From NCBI RefSeq assembly GCF_000020125.1, contig NC_010676.1:992001-1056000 (forward strand): DNA of 64,000 bases, in the 5' to 3' direction. This DNA comes from Paraburkholderia phytofirmans PsJN. GTDB lineage: Bacteria; Pseudomonadota; Gammaproteobacteria; Burkholderiales; Burkholderiaceae. Below, piece by piece: positions 9,721 through 18,359 of the stretch (within the stretch, counting starts at the first letter, position 1; every line of letters starts with the position of its first letter). The translations under genes and the position numbers were made by a program. The notes under the pieces were generated by a model. The model did not search any database. It worked only from the letters and a program-made list of their open reading frames with translations, and was not told the origin of the DNA.

Positions 9721-10629
9721 TCAGGCGCGCTTGCCGTCTATCTGCGCGGCGCGCCGCGCGCGTTTTTCGGCGACGCGTTTCATGCGGCGCGTTTGCATCA
9801 CCACCAGTGCCTGATAGGCGGCCGGCAGTGTGCGCGCCAGCCAGTCGGCGGCCCGCGCGTCGCGTCCGATCAGTACGCGCCGCTTGTTCCTGCGCACGCC
9901 GTCGAGAATGACGCGCGCGGCTTCGTCGGCGGTGGTGATGAAAAACTTCTCGAAGTCGTCCTTGCCTTGCTGTTCGGTTTCCAGCATGAAACCGACCATG
10001 TTCGTCGCGATACGGCTCGATTGCGCGATGCTCGTGCGGATGCCGCCCGGATGCACGCAGGTCGCCGAGACGCCGCACTTCATCAGGTCGAGTTCCTGGC
10101 GCAGCGCTTCGGTAAAGCCGCGCACGGCGAATTTGGTCGCGTTGTACCCGCTCATGCCCGGCTGCGAAAACAACCCGAACACGCTCGACGTGTTGACGAT
10201 ATGGCCGTCGCCGGAGGCCTTGATGTACGGCAGAAACGCTTTCGTGCCGTGCACCACGCCCCAGAAGTTGATGCCGACGATCCACTCCAGATCCGCGTAA
10301 TCCATCCCTTCGATGGTGCTCGATAGCGCGACGCCCGCGTTGTTGAACACGAGATTGACGCTCTGATGCTGCGCGGCGGTTTCGGCGGCCCAGTCGAACA
10401 TCGCGGCGCGGTCTGCAACATCGAGCACGCGTGTGGTGATGTGTAACGGCGAGCCGACGATCTGCGGCGCCGCGGCTTGCGCAAGCTGTGCGGTTTCGGC
10501 GAGGCTCACGGCATTGCGGTCGGCGAGCGCGAGGTGGCAGCCTTCGCGCGCCAACTGAATCGCGAGCGAGCGGCCCATGCCCGAGCCTGCGCCGGTGATT
10601 GCGGCGACTTTATCGGTAAAGTTTTTCAT
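9721..10629 (-). CDS. Short-chain dehydrogenase/reductase
   Basis: 302-aa SDR. TGAGSGMGRSLA is the nucleotide-binding Gly motif, NNAGV the structural motif, and Ser...YNATK (SGYNATKFAVRGF) supplies the catalytic Tyr/Lys. The Arg-rich C-terminal extension (QTRRMKRVAEKRARRAAQ) is longer than in minimal SDRs. GGAGATAAACC precedes the ATG at 10629. Second gene of the monooxygenase operon, probably interconverting an alcohol and the ketone that the monooxygenase oxidises. Confidence 0.9.
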   Translation of the reverse strand: MKNFTDKVAAITGAGSGMGRSLAIQLAREGCHLALADRNAVSLAETAQLAQAAAPQIVGSPLHITTRVLDVADRAAMFDWAAETAAQHQSVNLVFNNAGVALSSTIEGMDYADLEWIVGINFWGVVHGTKAFLPYIKASGDGHIVNTSSVFGLFSQPGMSGYNATKFAVRGFTEALRQELDLMKCGVSATCVHPGGIRTSIAQSSRIATNMVGFMLETEQQGKDDFEKFFITTADEAARVILDGVRRNKRRVLIGRDARAADWLARTLPAAYQALVVMQTRRMKRVAEKRARRAAQIDGKRA

Positions 10630-10665
10630 TGGTTTATCTCCGGTTCTCCCTGAACGGTGCCTTGT

Positions 10666-10699
10666 CGTTGTTGTTGTCGTTATCGTTGTCGTTATCGTT
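10666..10699. repeat. Degenerate hexanucleotide tandem repeat
   Basis: About five and a half tandem copies of CGTTGT/CGTTAT lie between the monooxygenase stop and the SDR leader. Such a tract can slip and vary in length between strains. No regulatory role is evident. Confidence 0.6.
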
Positions 10700-10702
10700 T
10701 CG

Positions 10703-12304
10703 TCAGGCTGCTTCCACGGGCGCTGAAGCAGCGCCCCCATGAGCGTGCGTGTCTTGCGCTGAACCCGTCGGCACGCTCGCCGCACGCGGCGCGGGCGAAT
10801 ACGCGAGGTAATCGTCCATGCTGAAGGTGCTGGTGGCCTGGCGGAATTTGTAGGCAAATCCCGGCCATAGCGTCGTGTTCTTGCCGGTGGCCGGATCGAG
10901 ATACCAGCTCTTGCAGCCACCCGTGGACCAGATCGCGCGGCCGAGCTTCTGCTGGATCCGCTCGTTGTACGCGCGCTCCACCTGCGGGCGCACTTCGATG
11001 GCGTCGGCGCGTTCGGCGTGCATCGTCTTCAGCGCGCGCAGGATGTACTCGACCTGCGACTCGATCATGAACACCATCGAGTTATGACCCAGACCGGTGT
11101 TCGGTCCGACCACCATGAAGAAGTTCGGATAACCAGGCAATGCCGTACCGAGGTAAGCATGCGCGCCGTCGCGCCATGTATCGACGATATCCACACCGCC
11201 GCGTCCGCGTACCACGCCGCGCGGAAACGGATCGGCCACCTGGAAGCCGGTGCCGAAGATCAGACAGTCGGCGCGATGACGCGCGCCGTCGGTGGTGACC
11301 ACGGCGTCTTCCTCGATGCGCGCGATGCCGGTGGTCGTCACCGAAACGTTCTGGCGCGATATGGCGGGGAAGTAGTCGTTCGAGATCAGCACGCGCTTGC
11401 AGCCCATTGTGTAATTAGGCGTGAGCGCGGCGCGCAACTGCGGATCGCGCACCTGGCGGCGCAGATGCCGCTCCGCGGCTTTCTGCGCGGTCTTCATCAG
11501 CGAAGGATGAATCGCAAATCCCAAGGCGCGCGATTCGAGCATGCAGTAGAGCGCCGAGCGCATGATCTTCTGCGTGAACGGCAGGTGTTTGAACAGCCAT
11601 TGCTCCAGCGGTCTGACGGCGCGGTCGGCCTTCGGCATGATCCACGGCGGCGTGCGCTGGAACAGGTCGAGATGCGCGACGCGCGGCGCGATCTGCGGAA
11701 CGAACTGGATCGCGCTCGCCCCCGTGCCGATCACGGCGACGCGTTTGCCTTCGAGCGAATAGCTGTGATCCCACTGCTGCGAGTGGAACGTCTTGCCCTT
11801 GAATTTATCGAGGCCGGGAATGTTCGGCACGGCCGCGCGCGACAGGCCGCCCATACCGGAGATCAGCACGCGTGCCGACCATTGCCGGCCGTTCGCGAAG
11901 GTCAGTTGCCAGCGGTGGCGCGCTTCGTCGTAGATTGCGCTCGCCAGTTCATGGCCGAAACGCAGATGCCGCTCGACGCCGAAGCGCTGCGTGCAGTCTT
12001 CGAGGTAAGCGCGGATTTCCGGCTGGCGCGCGAACATTCGGGTCCAGCGCGGATTCGGAGCGAAGGAGAACGAGTAGACGTGGGATTGGACGTCGCAAGC
12101 GCAACCGGGGTAATGGTTGTCGCGCCACGTGCCGCCGACGGAGTCGGCCTTCTCGGCGACGATGAAGTCCGTGATGCCGGACTGGCGCAGGCGGATCGCC
12201 ATGCCGAGGCCCGCGAACCCGGACCCGATGATGGCGATATCGGTCTCGACAGGCGCTAACGCGTCGGGCGCCGCGGCGTCGTGGGGCAGCATGCGTGCGT
12301 TCAT
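10703..12304 (-). CDS. Flavin-binding monooxygenase, Baeyer-Villiger type
   Basis: 533-aa FAD/NADPH monooxygenase. FAD motif IIGSGFAGLG (residues 25-34), NADPH motif VIGTGASAIQ, and between them FKGKTFHSQQWD (about 168-179), which fits the Baeyer-Villiger fingerprint FxGxxxHxxxW with Asp at the last place. It would insert oxygen next to a carbonyl to give an ester or lactone. First gene of the four-gene operon ending at 7795; the hydrolases downstream fit opening of such products. AAAAGGAGACGG lies before the ATG, and a perfect operator-like palindrome lies 30 bp upstream. Confidence 0.9.
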   Translation of the reverse strand: MNARMLPHDAAAPDALAPVETDIAIIGSGFAGLGMAIRLRQSGITDFIVAEKADSVGGTWRDNHYPGCACDVQSHVYSFSFAPNPRWTRMFARQPEIRAYLEDCTQRFGVERHLRFGHELASAIYDEARHRWQLTFANGRQWSARVLISGMGGLSRAAVPNIPGLDKFKGKTFHSQQWDHSYSLEGKRVAVIGTGASAIQFVPQIAPRVAHLDLFQRTPPWIMPKADRAVRPLEQWLFKHLPFTQKIMRSALYCMLESRALGFAIHPSLMKTAQKAAERHLRRQVRDPQLRAALTPNYTMGCKRVLISNDYFPAISRQNVSVTTTGIARIEEDAVVTTDGARHRADCLIFGTGFQVADPFPRGVVRGRGGVDIVDTWRDGAHAYLGTALPGYPNFFMVVGPNTGLGHNSMVFMIESQVEYILRALKTMHAERADAIEVRPQVERAYNERIQQKLGRAIWSTGGCKSWYLDPATGKNTTLWPGFAYKFRQATSTFSMDDYLAYSPAPRAASVPTGSAQDTHAHGGAASAPVEAA

Positions 12305-12333
12305 CCGAACCGTCTCCTTTTTACCGTCTTAAC

Positions 12334-12355
12334 TGTTACATTGTTTGATGTAACA
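12334..12355. promoter_or_regulatory. Operator palindrome of the monooxygenase operon
   Basis: TGTTACAT and ATGTAACA form a perfect 8-bp inverted repeat around a 6-bp spacer (22 bp in all), 30 bp before the start codon of the monooxygenase. Size and placement are typical of a TetR-family operator overlapping a promoter. No regulator gene is adjacent. Confidence 0.65.
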
Positions 12356-12381
12356 ATAGGGGCTGGCAACGGATGACGCAA

Positions 12382-12401
12382 GCGGGCGGTTAGACGCCCG
12401 C
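12382..12401 (-). terminator. Possible terminator after the sulfonate-type binding-protein gene
   Basis: GCGGGCG and CGCCCGC form a 7-bp stem with a 6-nt loop, 27 bp past the stop of the minus-strand gene that ends at 12428. Only a short TT follows on the minus strand, so the call is weak. Confidence 0.35.
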
Positions 12402-12427
12402 CTCTAGGCTGGGAGGGCCGCCGCTGA

Positions 12428-13420
12428 CTACTTCGCGGCGAGAGCCGCCGTGACTTCTCGGTTTTGCCAGACGCTGTCTTTGACGGTGATCTTTGCTGGG
12501 ATGAGATTGGCGCCGTAGAACGCATCGGCGACTATTTGTTGCGAGCGCACGATCTCGTCCGTGACGGCGGTGGTGCCATACGGATAGCGGCGCACCCACG
12601 TTTCGACCAGCTTCTGATCGAGACCGACCTTCGGCGCGATGAGCGCGGCGGTTTCCACCGGATGCGCGTTGACCCACAACCCCGCGGTGCGCAACTGTCC
12701 GAGAATCGCGCCAATCACGTCGGGATGCTGCTGCGCGAAGTCGCGCGTCGCTTCGTAGAAGTTGTATGGGGCATTGAGTTCGGTGTAGTCGGCCAGCGTG
12801 CGCGCCTTCAGTGCCTGCTGCGCGGACGCGTAGTACGGATCCCAGATCACCCATGCATCGACGCTGCCGCTTTCGAAGGCGGCGCGCGCGTCGGCGGGCG
12901 GCAGATACACCGGGCGAATGTCCTCGTAGCGCAGGCCCGCTTTCTTGAGCGCTTCGAGTATCAGATAGTTCGAACTCGAGCCTTTTTGCAGCGCGACGCG
13001 TTTGCCTTTCAGATCGGCCACGCTACGCAACGGCGAGTCGCCTTTGACGAGGATCGCTTCGGCGTGGCTTCCTGAAGGCTCGGCGCCGACGTACACGAAG
13101 CGTACGCCGCTAGCTTGAGCGAACACCGGCGGCGGCGCGCCCGTGTAGCCGAAGTCGATGCTGTTCGCGTTCAACGCTTCGAGCAGTTGCGGTCCAGCAG
13201 GGAATTCGAACCACTTGATGCTGTAGCCGAGCGGTTTGAGTTTTTCGTCGAGCGAGCCTTGCGCCTTGAGTATCGCAAGCAGGCCTGATTTCTGATAGCC
13301 GATGCGCAGTACCTTGGCCGGCTCGCCGGCGTTGCCGCCGGTCTGCGCGGTGGCGCTCAAGGTGGTGAATGCTGCGAGCAAGGCGGCGAGTTGAAGCGAA
13401 TAACGGGCGTGACGGACCAT
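12428..13420 (-). CDS. ABC transporter substrate-binding protein, SsuA/TauA type
   Basis: 330-aa periplasmic binding protein with a signal peptide ending near LSATAQ, then LRIGYQKSGLLAILKAQGSL, LNANSIDFGYTGAPPPVFAQ and WVIWDPYYASAQ, all landmarks of the aliphatic sulfonate/taurine class. It would deliver an alkanesulfonate or related ligand. The ATG at 13420 is preferred over 13435 because GGAG is correctly spaced only for the former. No permease or ATPase gene flanks it, so it must use partners encoded elsewhere. Confidence 0.87.
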   Translation of the reverse strand: MVRHARYSLQLAALLAAFTTLSATAQTGGNAGEPAKVLRIGYQKSGLLAILKAQGSLDEKLKPLGYSIKWFEFPAGPQLLEALNANSIDFGYTGAPPPVFAQASGVRFVYVGAEPSGSHAEAILVKGDSPLRSVADLKGKRVALQKGSSSNYLILEALKKAGLRYEDIRPVYLPPADARAAFESGSVDAWVIWDPYYASAQQALKARTLADYTELNAPYNFYEATRDFAQQHPDVIGAILGQLRTAGLWVNAHPVETAALIAPKVGLDQKLVETWVRRYPYGTTAVTDEIVRSQQIVADAFYGANLIPAKITVKDSVWQNREVTAALAAK

Positions 13421-13742
13421 CCTGCGAATCTCCATTGCGTTCGATTGGTTTGGCCGCCATGGGTTGTCTGCAGGCTTCGTTCGGTTCCGCCAGAAGCATG
13501 GCGTGGACTCGCGGATGCGGCAGAAAACGCGTTGCGGCGACGTTCGGGGATCGTCGCATGGACGTCACGCCGTTCAAACGAAGCAATGCAGATTTGAATA
13601 TGACGCGCGGCGGAACATCGCGCGGTCCCGGCGTGTCCAGCTAGCGCGCGCTAGCGGGCGTGCGTAAAAGCAGGAGTGGGGGCGAAGGCATGGACGCGGG
13701 CGTAGCTCGACGCAAAGGCGAGAGCCAGACTACCCGCGCAGA
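13421..13742. other. Intergenic region between MerR and binding-protein genes
   Basis: Should hold the minus-strand promoter of the binding-protein gene. A 16-bp perfect palindrome (GCTAGCGCGCGCTAGC) lies at 13640-13655. No coding frame has recognisable features. Confidence 0.4.
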
Positions 13743-14609
13743 CTACTTCTTCGTTTTGCCTTTCTTTGTCGCAGCCGCGGCGCCCGCGGAGCCTCCGGCA
13801 GGATGCTTCAAATTCCTTTCCATGATCGCCGCGACGCGGTCGCCGAGGTAATCGCCCGAAGCTTCTTCGAGCGCCCGGTTCATTTCGCTTTCCACCAGCA
13901 CCATCGCGAGCGGCCGCACGCGCCAGATGGCGTCGACGAGAGCCGGCACGTCGGCGGGCGGCGGCAGCGCGTCGGGGTCGTAGCGGTCCAGTTGACGGAC
14001 CACCAGATCGACCAGCGCTTTGGCGACCGCGTTGAAATGCGGCCGCGCGATGCCTACGGCGTCGAGCAGGTCGGCAAGCGGAATGCCTTCCTTCGCCATG
14101 GTCGCGCCGGCGGCCAGCGCTGTCGGGCTGCCTGACACGAACGAGAGACCGTCGCGCTCCAGCAGACCGAGGTCGACGGCCTTGCCGAGCGCGCTCGGCG
14201 AAGCCTTGTCGCCGAACATGTGCAGCAGTTCGATCAGCGAGTATTTTTTCGGCCGCTCGCGCGACCAGCGGCCGCCGATCGCCGTTTCCAGGCCGAGGAT
14301 AGAGCGCAGGTCGTGGCCTTCGTCGACGGCCATGATCAGATCCTGGATGTTCGCGAGCGTATAGCCGCGAGCGAGCAGATGGTTGATCAGCTTGAGACGC
14401 GAAGCGTGCGTGTCGTCGTACACGCCAACGCGGCCGCGTTTTTCCGGCGGCGCGAGCAGGCCGCGGTCCTGATACGCGCGTACGTTGCGCACGGTGGTGT
14501 CGGTGACGCGCGCGAGTTCGTCGACGGTGTATTCGTTGCGCGGCGTGGCGCCGGCGGCGTCGTGCGAGTCGGCGGGCAAGGGCGGGGCAGGAGGCGGCGT
14601 GTTGGGCAT
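13743..14609 (-). CDS. MerR family transcriptional regulator
   Basis: About 288 aa. The winged-helix N-terminus reads YTVDELARVTDTTVRNVRAY followed by DRGLLAPPEKRGRVGVYDD, the canonical MerR DNA-binding region at about residues 25-90, with a helical linker (LINHLLARGYTLANIQDLI). The C-terminal part has no Cys cluster, so a metal ligand is unlikely; it ends in a Lys-rich tail (ATKKGKTKK). The ATG at 14609 is chosen because upstream codons are Arg/Gly-rich; no good ribosome-binding site is seen for it. Target and ligand unknown. Confidence 0.85.
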   Translation of the reverse strand: MPNTPPPAPPLPADSHDAAGATPRNEYTVDELARVTDTTVRNVRAYQDRGLLAPPEKRGRVGVYDDTHASRLKLINHLLARGYTLANIQDLIMAVDEGHDLRSILGLETAIGGRWSRERPKKYSLIELLHMFGDKASPSALGKAVDLGLLERDGLSFVSGSPTALAAGATMAKEGIPLADLLDAVGIARPHFNAVAKALVDLVVRQLDRYDPDALPPPADVPALVDAIWRVRPLAMVLVESEMNRALEEASGDYLGDRVAAIMERNLKHPAGGSAGAAAATKKGKTKK

Positions 14610-14739
14610 GGGAGGGATTTTAACGCGGCGGCGCGCGCGGCCGCCAACGCCGCCGCTCGATGCGGGCGATTGTGGCGCGAGCATGGACTGGGCGTGGGAC
14701 GGTAAGGCGTTCGGGGTGTTGACGCAAAGTGCAACGCCG

Positions 14740-14779
14740 CAGTGTCGCAGTGCCCCAGTGCCCCAGTGCCTCAGTGCCG
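14740..14779. repeat. Five tandem copies of an 8-bp unit (CAGTGCCC)
   Basis: Units are CAGTGTCG, CAGTGCCC, CAGTGCCC, CAGTGCCT and CAGTGCCG, head to tail, 131 bp upstream of the MerR gene and downstream of the acetyltransferase. A candidate variable-number repeat, because eight is not a multiple of three and copies two and three are identical. Confidence 0.85.
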
Positions 14780-14864
14780 GAGCGTGCCCTCAAAGGACTG
14801 GCCGATCACCTGCAGAGCGGTGCCGCACAGCCAGCGCTGAGTCGGGTATGAGCGCCGCGGCGCT

Positions 14865-15458
14865 TCAGTCGCGTCTCGCCGACACGTCGTCCGGCACGCT
14901 CGAGTCACCCTTGCCGAGCGTGCGCTGCATCAGCGTCGTGTCGAGCCAGCGGCCGTGTTTGAAGCCCACCGCCTTCAACGTACCCGTCAATTCAAAACCC
15001 AACTGCGTATGCAACGACAGCGAACCGCCGCTGCCGCCGTCCGCAATCACGGCGACCATCTGACGCCACGGTCCGGTTTCGCAGCGCTCGATCAGCGCCT
15101 GGAGCAGCACGCGTCCCAGACCCCGGCCGCGATAGGCGTCGTTCACGTAGATCGAATCTTCGATGGTGTTGCGATACGCGGGGCGCGGCCGGTAAGGCGT
15201 CGCATAGCAATAGCCGGCGACTTCGCCGTCGATCTCCGCCACCATGTACGGCAACCCATGGCTGCGCACCGACGCGAGCCGCATGCGTAGGTCATCGACG
15301 GAGGGCGGGGTTTCTTCGAACGAGGCGACGCCGGTCAGCACGTGGTGGGCGTAGATCGCCTGAATGGCCGGAAGATCGGCTTCGGTGGCGTCGCGGATCA
15401 GCGGGACGGCGGTGTTCGTCGATCCGGAAGCAGCGGGCGCGGCGTGCGTGATGCTCAT
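14865..15458 (-). CDS. GNAT N-acetyltransferase, phosphinothricin-type
   Basis: 197-aa acetyl-CoA-dependent N-acetyltransferase. IRDATEADLPAIQAIYAHHV at the start, EETPPS, the acetyl-CoA loop RGRGLGRVLLQALIE (motif A), and GFELTGTLKAVGFKHGRWLD near the end match the phosphinothricin/methionine-sulfoximine acetyltransferase branch. ACAGGAAC precedes the ATG at 15458. It may detoxify an amino-acid analogue; the natural substrate cannot be read. Confidence 0.88.
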   Translation of the reverse strand: MSITHAAPAASGSTNTAVPLIRDATEADLPAIQAIYAHHVLTGVASFEETPPSVDDLRMRLASVRSHGLPYMVAEIDGEVAGYCYATPYRPRPAYRNTIEDSIYVNDAYRGRGLGRVLLQALIERCETGPWRQMVAVIADGGSGGSLSLHTQLGFELTGTLKAVGFKHGRWLDTTLMQRTLGKGDSSVPDDVSARRD

Positions 15459-15656
15459 ACGTGTTCCTGTCGTGGCGATAAGTCGGCGGATACGTTTTAC
15501 TATGCCCGCCGCGCGCGCGAATTTGAAGCGAGTCAAAAATCGCCGCGACGTATGGCGGGTATTCAGCTTTGGCACATACGCGCGAACAGGCGTGTCTTAG
15601 CAATCACTAGCGCTAGCGAAGACGACGGCGCACCACGCTCACCCGCCCGGCACAGC

Positions 15657-15935
15657 TTAGCTATGCGAGTACGTATCCGGCTGCGTCACATGCCCACGAT
15701 GATGCCGGTGATACCTGGCCTTATGTTTCGGCTTGGCCTCGGACGTCGGCGCATGCTGTTCGGCGGATTGCTGCGAGGCCGTCCCCTGTTGGGTCTGCGC
15801 TTGAGGCGCGGGCTGCGCATGACCCGACGGCAGCGAGCTTTGGCCCTCGCCGAAGCGGAAGGTTTGCGCGGTCTGAGCGTACGCGCCGGCGGAAACCGTC
15901 AGGGCGGCAACCGTTAGGCAAATTGAAAACTTCAT
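15657..15935 (-). CDS. Small secreted His-rich protein, unknown function
   Basis: 92 aa with a clear signal peptide (MKFSICLTVAALTVSAGAYA) cut before Q, a low-complexity Gln/Ala/Pro middle and a basic His-rich tail (HKARYHRHHRGHV). AGAAGGAGG lies before the ATG at 15935. Probably a small periplasmic or surface protein; the His cluster could bind metal but no family is recognised. Monocistronic by position. Confidence 0.7.
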   Translation of the reverse strand: MKFSICLTVAALTVSAGAYAQTAQTFRFGEGQSSLPSGHAQPAPQAQTQQGTASQQSAEQHAPTSEAKPKHKARYHRHHRGHVTQPDTYSHS

Positions 15936-16151
15936 GGATCCTCCTTCTGAACGAGCCGGTGAGGATACCCGTTTTCCTGACAGTCGTTCGGTCACATCAG
16001 GCGCATAGGCCCGCTCGCGCTGGTGTCGATCGGCGGCAACGCGCGGCCTTGCAGATGGGTTTGCCGGTGACGTCGATATCCACGCCATGCTTGTCAGGCG
16101 TGACTTCGATGAGTCGATGGCCGGTCATTGAGGCGAAGGGCCTGGCGTGCA

Positions 16152-17048
16152 TCAGAGGTCGTCGAATTGATCGAACTCGCTTTGCAGTTCCCGGTTGCGC
16201 GCGACGCGTTCGTCGATACGCGGTCCGAGTCTTTCGACGATCGCCGAGATGAGCAGATTGAAAAGGCAGGTGAGCGGTGCGAGCGAATCCCAGAATTGGC
16301 CGACGTCGGTTTTCACCTGCAGCAGATCGCCGTCGAACTCGCGCGCCCACGGACAGTAAATGTCGGTGATGAGCGCGAACGGCAGGCCGCGGCGCGTGGC
16401 GGCTTCGCAATAGCGGCGCGCGACCTTCGAGTAAGCGCGCGTGTCGGTCACGATCAGATAAGGCGATTCGAAGCCGGAGTTCAGCGAATCGACGTACGAG
16501 CCCGACATGCCGTCGGAATAGAACACGCGCGGACGAATGTATTCGAGGTAGCTGTAGAACGCGTTGCTGATGCCGCGCGTGGACTGAATGCCGAGAATGT
16601 AGACGGCATCCGCGTTCGAGATGCGCTCGGCCACGCGCGCGAATACCGGCGATTGAGCGAGCTGGTAGACATGCTGGATCGCGCCGATCTCGAGTTCGAG
16701 TGAATGGGCGAGCGCGGGGTTGGGCTCGGCAGGCGAACCGGCGTCCGGCGTTGTCCCGTCGTGTTGACCGGCGGCGCGGCGGAATGCATCGAGCCGGTCC
16801 GTGATCAGCCATGGACGTTCCTGAGCGCCGCGCAGTTCGCGCTTCAGGTCGTCGAGATTCCGATAGCCGATGCTGCGCAGGAAGCGGCCGACCGAGATGC
16901 CGCTCGTGCCGGCTTGCTGGGCGATCTGGTCGGCGGTTTCGAGGCCGAGCCGGTCGAGATTGGCCAGCATGTAGCTGGCGACGCGCTTGGAAGTGGGCGT
17001 TAGTTCGGCAAAGCGGGCTTCGACGGTTTGAGCAAAAGCGGTCGGCAT
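16152..17048 (-). CDS. MurR/RpiR family transcriptional regulator
   Basis: 298-aa regulator with an N-terminal HTH (LTPTSKRVASYMLANLDRLG, then QAGTSGISVGRFLRSIGYRN) and a C-terminal SIS-type sugar-phosphate domain (VYILGIQSTRGISNAFYSYL ... SPYLIVTDTRAYSKVARRY). Family members sense phosphorylated sugars or other ligands. No sugar operon is adjacent, so the target is unknown. The ATG at 17048 lacks a strong ribosome-binding site. Confidence 0.88.
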   Translation of the reverse strand: MPTAFAQTVEARFAELTPTSKRVASYMLANLDRLGLETADQIAQQAGTSGISVGRFLRSIGYRNLDDLKRELRGAQERPWLITDRLDAFRRAAGQHDGTTPDAGSPAEPNPALAHSLELEIGAIQHVYQLAQSPVFARVAERISNADAVYILGIQSTRGISNAFYSYLEYIRPRVFYSDGMSGSYVDSLNSGFESPYLIVTDTRAYSKVARRYCEAATRRGLPFALITDIYCPWAREFDGDLLQVKTDVGQFWDSLAPLTCLFNLLISAIVERLGPRIDERVARNRELQSEFDQFDDL

Positions 17049-17261
17049 CGTGGTCGCGGCGCTGGGTTGTTATCGATCACGGGAATGATGACATATTCAA
17101 CCGGCCGCCCGCGCCGCGCGTCCTCGAAAATCGCTGCGGCGCATGCGGGTGATACGCCAGGCGCTCGCCTGTGAGTGCGCGTGCGTGCTCCGGGCAATAA
17201 CGGCGACGCCATGCTGACGAGACGCAGGCGATAAGCCTGCATGACGTCCGCCGAACACGCA

Positions 17262-18149
17262 TCAGACAGCCGGCCGCACCGGCGCCGCGCGCGAGAAGTG
17301 CCGCGCGCCCGCCACGCAGCCCACCACGACGACGGTGACCAGAATCATCGCGGGCGGCACCTGCTCGTGCAGCAGCAGTCCCGCGAGCAGCAGGCCGAAG
17401 AACGGCTGCAGCAACTGCAACTGCCCGACGCCCGCAATGCCGCCGAGCGCGAGGCCGCGATACCAGAACATGAAACCGATCAGCATGCTGAAGAGCGACA
17501 CATAGGCGAGACCCCAGAGCGACGCTTGGCTGACGCCGTCGAACGACACGGGCCGTGTCCATACCGCGAGCGGCAGCATGAGCGGCAGCGACAGCACGAG
17601 CGCCCACGAAATCACCTGCCAGCCGCCGAGGTGGCGCGACAGAAGCGCGCCCTCGGCATAGCCGAGCCCGCATGCGACGATGGCGGCCAGCATCAACGCG
17701 TCGCCGATCGGCGATGCTTCGAGGCCGTGACGCAGGGCAAACGCCACCACCGCGCCGCTGCCGAGCGCCGAGAACAGCCAGAAAGCCGGTTGTGGACGCT
17801 CGCCGCCGCGAAGCACGCCGAAGATCGCCGTGGCGAGCGGCAGGAGGCCGACGAACACCACGGCATGCGCCGCGCTCACGTGGCGCAACGCCAGCGCGGT
17901 TAGTAGTGGAAAGCCGATTACCACGCCGAGTGCGACGATCGCGAGCGGCATCAGATCGCGGCGGGACGGTCGCGCCTGGCGGAATACGAGCAGGAGCAGC
18001 AGCCCGAGCGTGCCGGCGATCGTCGCGCGGGCGACCGTCAGGAATAGCGGGTCGAGGCCTTGCACGGCGACGCGCGTGGCCGGCAACGAGCCGCTGAAGA
18101 TCAACACCCCTATGAAGCCGCTCAGCCAGCCGTTTGTCGTTTTGTCCAT
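17262..18149 (-). CDS. EamA/DMT superfamily transporter
   Basis: 295-aa inner-membrane protein with about ten hydrophobic segments in two homologous EamA halves, for example GFIGVLIFSGSLPATRVAV with ATIAGTLGLLLLLVF, and later MLIGFMFWYRGLALGGIAGV with LQPFFGLLLAGLLLHE. Probably exports an amino acid or metabolite. The start at 18149 (MDKTTNGWLSG) fits the usual short cytosolic leader. An inverted repeat lies about 90 bp upstream. Confidence 0.88.
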   Translation of the reverse strand: MDKTTNGWLSGFIGVLIFSGSLPATRVAVQGLDPLFLTVARATIAGTLGLLLLLVFRQARPSRRDLMPLAIVALGVVIGFPLLTALALRHVSAAHAVVFVGLLPLATAIFGVLRGGERPQPAFWLFSALGSGAVVAFALRHGLEASPIGDALMLAAIVACGLGYAEGALLSRHLGGWQVISWALVLSLPLMLPLAVWTRPVSFDGVSQASLWGLAYVSLFSMLIGFMFWYRGLALGGIAGVGQLQLLQPFFGLLLAGLLLHEQVPPAMILVTVVVVGCVAGARHFSRAAPVRPAV

Positions 18150-18236
18150 CGGGAAAGTCCGGGCGCAGGAAGAGATTGACAGCATCCGCTATCCGGCCAT
18201 GGACGTTAAGGTACGGATCGGTGCAAATCTTCCAAA

Positions 18237-18262
18237 CTGTACCGAGGAATGGGGCGGTACAG
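18237..18262. promoter_or_regulatory. Inverted repeat upstream of the EamA transporter
   Basis: CTGTACCG and CGGTACAG form a perfect 8-bp inverted repeat around a 10-bp spacer. CTGTACC-like half-sites are commonly reported ahead of EamA genes controlled by MocR-type GntR regulators. No such regulator is adjacent here, so the link is inference. Confidence 0.5.
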
Positions 18263-18359
18263 AGTTCAGCCCGGCGCAACGCGCAACGCGGGCGTCGGGC
18301 ATCTCGCCATCAACGCATGCAGTCCTGCTCGGCGTGACGAAGCCGGCAATGCGACGAAC

